Source: Clostridiales bacterium
Lineage (GTDB): Bacteria; Bacillota; Clostridia; Saccharofermentanales; Saccharofermentanaceae
Direction: 5' to 3'
NCBI GenBank assembly: GCA_003543635.1
Contig: DNAE01000092.1
Location: forward strand, 1 to 13,564
Length of the DNA: 13,564 nt
The position numbers and the translations under genes were made by a program. This document shows, in pieces, positions 1-6,900 of this stretch. The notes under the pieces are model-generated. The model was given only the letters and a program-made list of their open reading frames with translations, had not been told where the DNA came from and did no database searches. Within the stretch, counting starts at the first letter, position 1; each line of letters starts with the position of its first letter.

Positions 1-629
1 TCGATATCCTCCTCCTGAGCACCGTCATCCCTCATGATGGAATCGATTATCTCGTCGATGTGAATGACCTCCGGGGGAAATAGCTTTCGCGTGTTCTCAT
101 AGGCAAGAGTGAACAGATCTTCCTCGTCGTACCCGAGGCGCTCCGCCAGATCGTTATCGATCAGGGCACTGGAAAGCCCGGTATCGTCCACATGGATCGC
201 CCACCTGTATACCACGCACATATCCAGGAACTCCCTGTAGGGGATATCCTCCAGCACCTGGCTGTACTCCTCCTTGTTCACCAACTGGAACACGATGTTC
301 TTCTTGGATTTCTTGAGATCGAATCCCGAGAGGATCCTCTTCCCCTGACGCAGTCCCCTCTTCATGGCATCGGCGCACTTTTCTATCTCGTAGCTGATAT
401 CATCGCTTTCCAGGTAGCTCCGGTACATGTCGTTGAAATAAAGAGTGGGCATGATGGAATTGCCGTGTTCGTCAGTCCCACCGTCCTTCCTCTTGAGGGA
501 AAAGGCATCCAGTTTCCGCCCCCTCTTGGTCACGGGCATGGTGGTGAGCTCATAGTCGTCGTAGCTCTTCCCCATGAAACCCATGAAGCTTCTTATGACC
601 TCTTTTTTGAATTCGTCGTAATCAAGCAT
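1..629 (-). CDS. DUF5688 family protein, C-terminus beyond window
   Basis: This frame is open from the ATG at 629 to the left edge, giving 209 codons with no stop, so the gene is cut only by the window. The translation begins MLDYDEFKKEVIRSFMGFMG. It contains a 'K+rGRKLDAFSL' strand, a 'SIMPTLYFNDMYRSYLE' segment and a 'YREFLDMCVVYRW' segment. This pattern resembles DUF5688, a family of unknown function seen mainly in Lachnospiraceae. There is no signal peptide or membrane segment in the visible part, so it is probably cytoplasmic. A strong ribosome-binding site (AGGAGGT, 640-634) sits four bases before the ATG and fixes the start. The gene follows a terminator hairpin at about 685-657 and may have its own promoter upstream of it. 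No biochemical role is known to me. Family assignment is from memory of the pattern and is fairly but not fully secure. Confidence 0.75.
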   Translation of the reverse strand, partial: MLDYDEFKKEVIRSFMGFMGKSYDDYELTTMPVTKRGRKLDAFSLKRKDGGTDEHGNSIMPTLYFNDMYRSYLESDDISYEIEKCADAMKRGLRQGKRILSGFDLKKSKKNIVFQLVNKEEYSQVLEDIPYREFLDMCVVYRWAIHVDDTGLSSALIDNDLAERLGYDEEDLFTLAYENTRKLFPPEVIHIDEIIDSIMRDDGAQEEDI

Positions 630-656
630 AGTTACCTCCTTTGATTCTCGGCATTG

Positions 657-685
657 AAAAAGCCGCCGGGATCGACCGGCGGCTT
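657..685 (-). terminator. Intrinsic terminator after thiN, in DUF5688 leader
   Basis: Read on the minus strand, AAGCCGCCGG (685-676) pairs perfectly with CCGGCGGCTT (669-660) across a six-base loop. The T at 661 and the TTTT at 660-657 form the U-tract. The ten-pair GC-rich stem followed by U's is a textbook Rho-independent terminator. It lies 69 bases after the thiN stop and ends about 27 bases before the DUF5688 start codon, so it closes the operon but also sits inside the likely leader of the next gene. Confidence 0.85.
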
Positions 686-690
686 CACTC

Positions 691-702
691 TTGTGTACAC
701 AA
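691..702. promoter_or_regulatory. 12-bp perfect palindrome, possible operator
   Basis: TTGTGTACACAA is a perfect inverted repeat with no spacer. Its core GTGTACAC fits the loose GT-N-TA-N-AC pattern of GntR-type (HutC-like) operators. It lies between thiN and the terminator, at about the place where a transcript from the weak promoter candidate at 735-707 would begin. The palindrome is seen directly; its function as a binding site is inference. Confidence 0.35.
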
Positions 703-706
703 CTTT

Positions 707-735
707 ATGCTATTACGGCTCTTTGGAAAAAGCAA
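707..735 (-). promoter_or_regulatory. Weak promoter candidate for DUF5688 gene
   Basis: On the minus strand TTGCTT (735-730) and TAGCAT (712-707) are separated by 17 bases. The matches to the sigma-A consensus are 3/6 and 4/6, so this is a weak call. It is favoured only because the DUF5688 gene sits after a strong terminator and would otherwise depend on readthrough. Confidence 0.3.
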
Positions 736-753
736 CGACGAAAAGGTCCCGAT

Positions 754-1416
754 TTACAGTCCCTTTAATGTCACAAACACCATGAGCTTTCCCTCCTTGA
801 TTGACACCTTGAAGGCGTCGCATCCGGGGGCTATGGAATTACTGTTGAAATGCCCTGTTCCGTAGGGGATATCGGCATTCTCAAAGGGGTAGTAAAGGCC
901 CTCGCAGGAAGCCCCCCTGGCAATGTCCTTCTCATCCGGAGAGATCAGGGAAACTGATAGTCCCACAGGGTCTATCAGGCCCGTCACGCCGATCATGTCA
1001 TCCCCTTTAAGAAAGAACACGTCGGTGACACCGTCCGTGGCGGTGATATCCCTGCCCTCACCGTGGAGCCTCATGGCGAGATCAAGGTTTGTGAGCACGT
1101 GATCGATACGCCCCGTAAGGGACATTATGAGCATGATCTCCGCGTCTTCGGGGATTTCCCTGATACAGATCTCCGTATCCGTAAGGTCCTTATCCTCGGG
1201 ATAGATCTCCAGGGGGATATTATTTCTCTTAAGGTATTCCAATGTCTCGGAAGATATGGAATCCATGTCACCGAATACCTTGGTAACGGGGATGCCGGCA
1301 CGTACGGCCGTATCGGCACCGGAATCGGCACAGTAGATGATATCCGAAGATCCCGCGATCTCCCTTAAGACATCACAGTCGATGCCCGGTCCCCCGGTGA
1401 TTACGGCGGCGATCAT
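754..1416 (-). CDS. thiN: Thiamine pyrophosphokinase
   Basis: This enzyme transfers pyrophosphate from ATP to thiamine, making the cofactor thiamine diphosphate in the cytoplasm. The 220-residue length is typical of bacterial ThiN. The family motifs appear in order: ADSGAD (30-35), GDMDS (49-53), DKDLTDTE (75-82) and TGRIDH (101-106) followed by N110. The Asp-rich motifs bind magnesium and nucleotide, and the later part forms the thiamine-binding beta domain. A late Ser-Asn (192-193) precedes the final 'V-x-I-x-x-G' strand, as in relatives. The start ATG overlaps the rpe stop by four bases (ATGA), and GAAGGG lies about six bases upstream. It is the last gene of the operon before the terminator at about 685-657. 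In Bacillus, spoVM usually follows thiN; no such small gene is seen here. Confidence 0.93.
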   Translation of the reverse strand: MIAAVITGGPGIDCDVLREIAGSSDIIYCADSGADTAVRAGIPVTKVFGDMDSISSETLEYLKRNNIPLEIYPEDKDLTDTEICIREIPEDAEIMLIMSLTGRIDHVLTNLDLAMRLHGEGRDITATDGVTDVFFLKGDDMIGVTGLIDPVGLSVSLISPDEKDIARGASCEGLYYPFENADIPYGTGHFNSNSIAPGCDAFKVSIKEGKLMVFVTLKGL

Positions 1417-2087
1417 GAAAGGCCCTTCAAAGCCTCTTCCGTAAGTTCTCTTACCGCCTGAGCCTTATCTTCCTTCTTGAACACGGCGGAACCGGCCACT
1501 ATGAGCCTTGCTCCTGCGCAGGCCGCTTCCCTTATGGTCCTGATGTTGATACCTCCGTCTACTGATATCACCGCATCGGATCCGTTCTCATCCAGGATGC
1601 CCCTGATACGGGATATCCTCTCCGTGGCTCCCGCCAGGTAGCTCTGGCCTCCGAATCCGGGTCTCACGGACATTACCAGGATCTGATCGGCTGCCCCCTT
1701 CTCCAGGAAGGGATAGATCATCTCCACCGGTGTATCGGGATGGATGGCCACGCCCGCCTTGACATTACGTGCCCTGATGCGGTCAATGAGCCCAAAGGGA
1801 TCGTCGGAACACTCCACATGGAATGTGATGGCATCGGAACCCGCATCTACAAACTCGTCGATGTACTTACCGGGATCCGTCAACATGAGATGGGTATCGA
1901 AGTTAAGATCGCTGTGCTTACGAAGGGATTTGATTACCGGTATCCCCAAGGATATGTTGGGGACGAAATGACCGTCCATAACATCAAGATGCAGATAAGA
2001 GCACTCGGATGAAATACTCTTTACGTCGTCCATCAGGTATCCGAAGTCAGCGGATAATATCGAAGGCGCTATCTCTATCTTGTTCAT
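1413..2087 (-). CDS. rpe: Ribulose-phosphate 3-epimerase
   Basis: Rpe interconverts ribulose 5-phosphate and xylulose 5-phosphate in the non-oxidative pentose phosphate pathway. The 224-residue TIM-barrel protein is complete. It shows APSILSAD (7-14), HLDVMDG (33-39), the HLM strand at 66-68, SVRPGFGGQ (140-148), VDGGI (176-180) and the phosphate-binding GSAVF (199-203). The expected metal ligands H33, D35, H66 and D177 are present, and D35 and D177 are the acid/base pair. The ATG overlaps the rsgA stop by four bases, with GGAGGAG upstream at a good distance. Its position after rsgA is standard in Firmicutes. In B. subtilis, RsgA (CpgA) has been reported to remove 4-phosphoerythronate, an inhibitor of this pathway, which may explain the pairing. 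Confidence 0.96.
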   Translation of the reverse strand: MNKIEIAPSILSADFGYLMDDVKSISSECSYLHLDVMDGHFVPNISLGIPVIKSLRKHSDLNFDTHLMLTDPGKYIDEFVDAGSDAITFHVECSDDPFGLIDRIRARNVKAGVAIHPDTPVEMIYPFLEKGAADQILVMSVRPGFGGQSYLAGATERISRIRGILDENGSDAVISVDGGINIRTIREAACAGARLIVAGSAVFKKEDKAQAVRELTEEALKGLS

Positions 2088-2983
2088 TTACGGACTCCTC
2101 CGTTGTAGTTATTTCTGTTGGCGTAAAGCCATTCGTAGAATTCTTTATATCTCTCGTATCTTCCCTCGTCGATGCCGTTACCGACGGAGGAGATGACGGC
2201 GCAGTCCCTCTCGGAAAGATGCCTGCAATCCGAGAATCTGCAACCCTCGGAAGCCCTTATCATCTCGGGATAACCGAACCTGACATCCTCATGTCCGATC
2301 CCCAGTTCAAAGAGGTCCAGGGACGTAAAGCCCGGGGTATCCGTCAGGTACCCCTCCCCGAAGGGAAAGAGTTCCACATGTCTCGTGGTGTGCTTTCCGC
2401 GCTTCAATCTGTCGCTTATGCTTCCCACATCCATGGCATCCTCCTCCAGGAAGTGATTACACAGGGTGCTCTTACCCACTCCCGAAGGTCCTGCAAATCC
2501 CGTGATCCCAGTTCCCGTGAGATCAGAGATCACCGATATGTCGACCATATTATCTGGTGAAGACATGACCGAGTCAATACCGGCATCCTTATATATGCCG
2601 CAAAGACTATTCGCACGCTCCTCATCCAGGTCCGCCTTGGTAAAGACGATAAAGGGCTTGATGTCCTCCGCTGCACAGATGATCAGCATCTTATCGAGAA
2701 GTTTCAGATCCGGTTCCGGATCCTTCACCGCGAATACGAGGATCAGCGTATCGATATTAGCCAGCGGCGGTCTTACCAGGATGTTCTTCCTCTTATGGAT
2801 CCGCTCCAATACATAGGGGACATCCGGGTCTCCAGAGGGTGCTATGGTAACCAGGTCTCCCACCGTCGGAGTCATCTTCCTGTGGCGGAATCCTCCCCTT
2901 ATCTGGCAGAGACGTTCACCCTCCTTCGTCCGTACCCTGTAGGTACCGCCGACTCCCTTGGTTATTATTCCCTGTTCCTGCAT
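2084..2983 (-). CDS. rsgA: Ribosome small-subunit maturation GTPase RsgA
   Basis: RsgA is a circularly permuted GTPase that checks late 30S subunit assembly. In the 299-residue form an N-terminal OB fold (to about residue 65) is followed by the G domain in permuted order. G4 TKAD is at 115-118, then G1 GPSGVGKS (165-172), G2 KHTT (197-200) and G3 DTPG (215-218). The C-terminal zinc knuckle is intact, with ligands C248, C253, H255 and C261. A TTG at 2986 would add one residue, but ATG at 2983 is preferred because GGAG lies five bases before it. That ATG shares its first base with the last base of the prkC stop (TGATG), implying coupled translation. In B. subtilis the PASTA kinase PrkC phosphorylates this protein, which fits the neighbourhood. 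Length and motifs are normal. Confidence 0.96.
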   Translation of the reverse strand: MQEQGIITKGVGGTYRVRTKEGERLCQIRGGFRHRKMTPTVGDLVTIAPSGDPDVPYVLERIHKRKNILVRPPLANIDTLILVFAVKDPEPDLKLLDKMLIICAAEDIKPFIVFTKADLDEERANSLCGIYKDAGIDSVMSSPDNMVDISVISDLTGTGITGFAGPSGVGKSTLCNHFLEEDAMDVGSISDRLKRGKHTTRHVELFPFGEGYLTDTPGFTSLDLFELGIGHEDVRFGYPEMIRASEGCRFSDCRHLSERDCAVISSVGNGIDEGRYERYKEFYEWLYANRNNYNGGVRK

Positions 2984-5130
2984 CAAGTCTCCGGAATGGT
3001 ATCTCCCTCTGTTCCCGGTACGTCTTCCGGGGGCGGAGGAGTAGGTTCCGGCGTGGGCTCGGGCGTGGGCTCGGGCGTCGGTGTCGGTTCAGGGGTGGGC
3101 GTCGGCTCGGGTGTGGGGGTGGGAGCTACTCTGAAATATGCGGTATATTCAAGCTCAAGATCCACCTCATCTTCGGGATCGGCGCCGGGGTCAGGGTTAT
3201 AGACTATGAATGTATAGGTCTCGGAAATGGCCACGGTATTTCCGAAGGGATCCTCCCAGTGATCGAACTCGTATCCGTCATCGGGATCCGCGGAAAGGGT
3301 CACCTGATCTCCGATCTCGTAATCGCCCTCACCGGAAACGGAACCTTCACCCTCCACATCGATGGAGACTTCCACGAGCTGGGGCGTGGGTGTGGGCGTA
3401 CCGCCTCTTTCCACATCCTCCATGGTTCCCACATAGATCCAGATGGAGGATCTTCTGGGCAGGATAACGCCGGCAGCGGGGTCGGTCATTATTACGTACT
3501 GCTCGCTCTCGGAAAGGGATGTTATCTCGGGGGATCCTTCGATCCTGTCGATATTAAGGCCCACTTCGTCCAGCTTCTCCCTGGCTTCCTCAAGGGTCAT
3601 GCCGGAGAGGTTGGGTACTTCGGAGCTGGAGGGCTCCTTGGCGTAGATTATGGTTACGGATCCTCCCGGGGGCACCTGGCTTCCTGCAGCGGGCTCCGTC
3701 CTGATAACGATATCCGGATCGTAATCCTCGTTGCTCTCCGCAAGGAGGCTTACGTTGAGCCCCATGGTGGAAAGGGTGGTGAATGCCTCGTGATAATCCA
3801 CCTCGCTGTAATCGGCGAGGGTTATGTAATCGATCTTGGAGGATACCGTAAGAATGATCTTGTGGACACTGCTGCCGGAGCTGATAACAACGCCCTCGGC
3901 AATGCTCTGATCCATGACGATACCGGGATCGTAATCATCCGTTGCCACATAGTTGGGCTCATAGAAGATATTGTTCTTCTCCAGCTCTTCGGCAACCTCA
4001 TCATAGGTCAGACCCACATAGTTCCTTACCATGTAGTCCGTATTCTTCTGTATGTTGGTGGCATTGGAAAGGGCCGATATGGCAAGGACGCCCAGACCGA
4101 TCACAACGCCGATTATGCAGACGACGATCAATACGAGGAGGATGCTGTCGCGGATCCTTCCCCTTCTCCTCGACTCCGCGGACTTCTCCAGATCCTCGAT
4201 CTTATCGTAGCTGGGATCCTGACGGAAGGAGACATTGGCAGGTTCCTCCCTGGGAGTGGAGATCTCATTGTTGATGACGCCGTAAACGCCGTCCGGGTCC
4301 ACCATGAGAGCATCCAGCTCCGTGACCATCTGGCGCATGGTGAAGTATCTCTTCTCGGGGGTCTTCTGCATACATTTGATGATGATGTTATCAAGTCCCG
4401 AAGGAATACCGGGAACGTATGCCGACGCGACGGGGGGCTTCTCCTGAAGGTGCTTTACCGCGATGGCCACATTGGAATCCCCGTCGAAGGGCACCCTTCC
4501 CGTTACCATCTCAAAGAGCATGACACCGATGGAGTAGATATCGGAGGAAGCTCCCACGTTACCGCCCCTGGCCTGTTCCGGTGAGAAATAGTGTACGGAT
4601 CCCATGGCGCCGCCGGGGGTCATGGTGACCGTGTTGCCCGTGGAGGCCCTTGCGATACCGAAGTCAGTTATCTTCGCTATACGGTCCCTTGATATCAAAA
4701 TGTTCTGGGGCTTAATGTCCCTGTGCACGATGCCGTTGTTATGGGCATATTCCAGAGCCATGCCCACCTGGATAACGATGGGGACGGCAACCTTCCAGTC
4801 CAGATGTCCGTTCTGGTTAATGAGTTCCTTTACCGTTATGCCTTCCACATACTCCTGAACGATATATCTGAAGTTACCCTCATGACCTACGCCGAAGACC
4901 TTAACGATATTCGCATGGTTCAAGGAAGAGACGGCTCTCGCCTCCGTGTCGAACCTTCTGATGAACTCCTCATCCGTGGAGAATTCCGGCTTTAATATCT
5001 TTATCGCTACCTTGACGCCTGTGACAGTATCCACAGCCAGATATACGTTGGCCATACCGCCTTTTCCGATAAGCTTTACTATTCTGTACTTATCGGCAAA
5101 TATCATGCCTTCAGGGCCCTGTACGCTCAT
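2983..5130 (-). CDS. prkC: PASTA Ser/Thr kinase with InlB-like and Pro-rich tail
   Basis: This is a Hanks-type membrane kinase that senses peptidoglycan fragments or lipid II outside the cell and phosphorylates cytoplasmic targets. The kinase domain (about 15-275) has a glycine loop GKGGMANV (22-29), K44, E63, HRDIKPQN (136-143), DFG (156-158), a Thr-rich activation segment and SPE (183-185), so it should be active. A basic stretch (321-327) precedes one membrane helix (about 329-353). Three PASTA repeats follow (about 366-432, 434-498, 504-569); the first two have degenerate starts and the third keeps VPNLSG. Residues about 585-668 resemble a divergent InlB B-repeat (GEGSVSG, GDQVTLSADPDDGYEFDHW). 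A Pro/Thr/Glu tail (about 670-701) ends the protein. Both last modules are unusual for this family. GGAG lies 11 bases before the ATG; Met9 (5106) is an alternative start closer to family norms. Stp lies 27 bases upstream. Confidence 0.95.
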   Translation of the reverse strand: MSVQGPEGMIFADKYRIVKLIGKGGMANVYLAVDTVTGVKVAIKILKPEFSTDEEFIRRFDTEARAVSSLNHANIVKVFGVGHEGNFRYIVQEYVEGITVKELINQNGHLDWKVAVPIVIQVGMALEYAHNNGIVHRDIKPQNILISRDRIAKITDFGIARASTGNTVTMTPGGAMGSVHYFSPEQARGGNVGASSDIYSIGVMLFEMVTGRVPFDGDSNVAIAVKHLQEKPPVASAYVPGIPSGLDNIIIKCMQKTPEKRYFTMRQMVTELDALMVDPDGVYGVINNEISTPREEPANVSFRQDPSYDKIEDLEKSAESRRRGRIRDSILLVLIVVCIIGVVIGLGVLAISALSNATNIQKNTDYMVRNYVGLTYDEVAEELEKNNIFYEPNYVATDDYDPGIVMDQSIAEGVVISSGSSVHKIILTVSSKIDYITLADYSEVDYHEAFTTLSTMGLNVSLLAESNEDYDPDIVIRTEPAAGSQVPPGGSVTIIYAKEPSSSEVPNLSGMTLEEAREKLDEVGLNIDRIEGSPEITSLSESEQYVIMTDPAAGVILPRRSSIWIYVGTMEDVERGGTPTPTPQLVEVSIDVEGEGSVSGEGDYEIGDQVTLSADPDDGYEFDHWEDPFGNTVAISETYTFIVYNPDPGADPEDEVDLELEYTAYFRVAPTPTPEPTPTPEPTPTPEPTPEPTPEPTPPPPEDVPGTEGDTIPET
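3031..3123 (-). repeat. Low-complexity repeat coding a Pro/Thr/Glu tail of PrkC
   Basis: Residues about 670-700 of the kinase repeat PTPEPTPTPEP and EPTP units, encoded by near-identical CCC/ACG/GAG codons. The DNA is a tandem array of six- to twelve-base units with small changes. Such stretches can expand or contract by slippage. It is in frame and coding, so it is not an intergenic repeat. Confidence 0.85.
3055..3075 (+). other. Canonical G-quadruplex-forming motif
   Basis: On the plus strand four GGG runs (3055-3057, 3061-3063, 3067-3069, 3073-3075) are separated by three-base loops, matching the strict quadruplex pattern exactly. A second, looser cluster of G runs lies at 3092-3123. The plus strand is the template for prkC, so any structure would form in template DNA, not in the mRNA. 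It probably arises from the codons of the Pro-rich tail; folding is inference. Confidence 0.6.
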
Positions 5131-5157
5131 ATATAGATATACTCCTTTATTCCTTTG

Positions 5158-5865
5158 TCACTTAGGCTCCGCCTTGTAGAGGAGCGCCGTAGCATTATCA
5201 TCGGATCCCGCCTCAAGGGATGCTTCTATCAATCTTTTAAGGCAACGATCCGGGTGTCCCCTTTCCTTCAGGCATTTCACTATCTCGTCATCCGTGAGGT
5301 AGGCATGAATGCCGTCCGAGGACAGTAATATCATATCACCATAGATTATATTATAAACATAAAAGTCTGGTTTGAGGTACTCATTTTCGCCCAGGGATCT
5401 CAAAAGCCTTCGAGATACAGACGATCCGTCATCGCTTTTTGTCTCCGAGGCATGATCGTGGGTAAGTCTCGTTATGGAGGAGCGGTGAATGAGATACGCC
5501 CTGGTATCTCCCATGTGGGCGACAAACAACTTGTTTCCCGTAACAAGAGCCACCGTCAACGTGGTTCCCATGCCGGCAAGACGCAAGTCATTCAAGGCGA
5601 AAAGGAGGATCTTCCTGTTAATATCCACGAATGCCCTGTCAAAAAAGGCCTGAAGTCTTTCCTCGTCATATCCCGCGATATCCCCGGGGACGGAAGCAAG
5701 TATCTCGTCCACGGCGATCTGCCCGGCTTCCTTGCCGCCCTTCTCGCCTCCGATACCGTCGGCTATTGCCATGAGGAATCCTCCGTCAAGCTCCCTGACG
5801 CCGCAGCTGTCCTCGTTGCTGGATCTGACGTTTCCCTTTTCAGACAGGACGGCATAAAGGCTCAT
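5158..5865 (-). CDS. stp: PP2C-family Ser/Thr protein phosphatase (Stp/PrpC)
   Basis: This cytoplasmic metal-dependent phosphatase reverses phosphorylation by the PASTA kinase encoded next. At 235 residues it is a minimal PP2C catalytic domain, as usual for Firmicutes Stp. The motifs appear in order: R14 with NED (17-19), ADGIGG (35-40), GMGTT (98-102), HMGDTRAY (117-124), SSDG (182-185) and SDDNAT (221-226). The metal ligands D36, G37, D184 and D223 are all present. There is no signal peptide or membrane segment. GGAGGAG lies five bases before the ATG, and the ATG overlaps the rlmN stop by four bases. The kinase start follows 27 bases after its stop, so the opposing pair is co-transcribed. 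Confidence 0.95.
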   Translation of the reverse strand: MSLYAVLSEKGNVRSSNEDSCGVRELDGGFLMAIADGIGGEKGGKEAGQIAVDEILASVPGDIAGYDEERLQAFFDRAFVDINRKILLFALNDLRLAGMGTTLTVALVTGNKLFVAHMGDTRAYLIHRSSITRLTHDHASETKSDDGSSVSRRLLRSLGENEYLKPDFYVYNIIYGDMILLSSDGIHAYLTDDEIVKCLKERGHPDRCLKRLIEASLEAGSDDNATALLYKAEPK

Positions 5866-6899
5866 TTCTTCTCCTCCATACCCCTTCTGAGCTGACCGCA
5901 GGCCGCCATGATATCGGTCCCCATCTCCCTTCGCAATGTGGCATTAAGGCCCAGGCGTTCCAGTTCCTTCCTGAACACATCGATGCGCTTGGAGGAACTC
6001 CTCTTATAGGGACTTCCCGGAAACTCGTTGGCGGCTATCAGATTGATATGGCAATTGAGCCCTCCCAGGAGCTCCTTGAGCTGCCTTGCACAGGAAATGG
6101 TATCGTTGACATTGTCGAAAAGGGAATACTCGAAGGTGATCCTTCTTCCCGTCACCGCAACATATTTCCTGCAGGCATCGATCAGATCCCTCAGGGGATA
6201 GTGGGCGGGCACCGGCATCAGCTCCCGGCGCAACTCGTCATTGGGCGCATGAAGGGAGATCGCCAGGTTGACCTGGAGCTTAAGGGCCGTGAAGGCTTCT
6301 ATCTTAGGGATGAGTCCGCAGGTGGAGACCGTTATGTGACGGGATCCCATATTGACCCCCTCCGGGTCGTTCATGTAACTGATGAACGAGAGGAGATTAT
6401 CGTAGTTATCAAAGGGTTCACCTATACCCATGACGACAACATTCCTGATCTTCTCCCCCATGAATCTTCCGGCAAGGAGCACCTGCCCCTTCATCTCTCC
6501 GGCGGTGAGGGATCTTCCGAATCCCGCCTTGGCGGAGGCGCAGAAGGTACATCCCATCTTACATCCCGCCTGGGAGGATATACAAACGGAAAGGCCCGTC
6601 TTATACCGCATTATTACGGTTTCTATGATATTTCCGTCGGCAAGGGAGAAAACGAGTTTTACCGTGCCGTCGATCTTGGAGACGAACTCATTTACAATGA
6701 CCATTCCCTCCATGATGAAGGAGGATTCCAAACGGGCTCTTATATCCTTGGGGATATTGGTCATCTCCTCGGTCTTTATGACTCCTGAGCTGACCCACTT
6801 ATATATCTGGCCGGCACGGAAGGACGGAAGGGCGTTCTCCTTACACCACTCCTTTATCTCGTCGGCTGAAAGATCCAGTATGAATCTCTTATCGGGCAT
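5862..6899 (-). CDS. rlmN: 23S rRNA (A2503-C2) / tRNA (A37-C2) methyltransferase RlmN
   Basis: RlmN is a radical SAM enzyme that methylates C2 of A2503 in 23S rRNA and, in E. coli, A37 of some tRNAs. The 345-residue form is typical. The iron-sulfur cysteines are C113, C117 and C120 (CKMGCTFC). The two working cysteines are visible: C106 in VCISSQ and C334 in AACGQL, the latter carrying the methylene intermediate. A GIGEPFDNY motif and SLHAPND are also present. A TTG eight codons further upstream keeps the frame open, but the ATG at 6899 is chosen because GAGGAG sits five bases before it and the product then starts MPDKRFILDLS. One base separates it from the rsmB stop, and its own stop overlaps stp. 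Cfr is excluded by the housekeeping setting. Confidence 0.95.
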   Translation of the reverse strand: MPDKRFILDLSADEIKEWCKENALPSFRAGQIYKWVSSGVIKTEEMTNIPKDIRARLESSFIMEGMVIVNEFVSKIDGTVKLVFSLADGNIIETVIMRYKTGLSVCISSQAGCKMGCTFCASAKAGFGRSLTAGEMKGQVLLAGRFMGEKIRNVVVMGIGEPFDNYDNLLSFISYMNDPEGVNMGSRHITVSTCGLIPKIEAFTALKLQVNLAISLHAPNDELRRELMPVPAHYPLRDLIDACRKYVAVTGRRITFEYSLFDNVNDTISCARQLKELLGGLNCHINLIAANEFPGSPYKRSSSKRIDVFRKELERLGLNATLRREMGTDIMAACGQLRRGMEEKK

Positions 6900-6900
6900 C

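Noticed and set aside
192..644. Plus-strand open frame of 150 codons at the left edge
   Set aside because: It is the shadow of the DUF5688 frame, which has a strong ribosome-binding site and family-like sequence.
3031..3123. Short tandem repeats that could be read as a CRISPR array or intergenic satellite
   Set aside because: Units are 6-12 bases with no spacers and lie in frame inside prkC, encoding a Pro/Thr/Glu tail.
3259..4584. Plus-strand open frame of 441 codons antisense to prkC
   Set aside because: It lies wholly within the kinase gene, has no recognisable domain, and its composition follows the codon bias of the opposite strand. The kinase frame carries all catalytic motifs.
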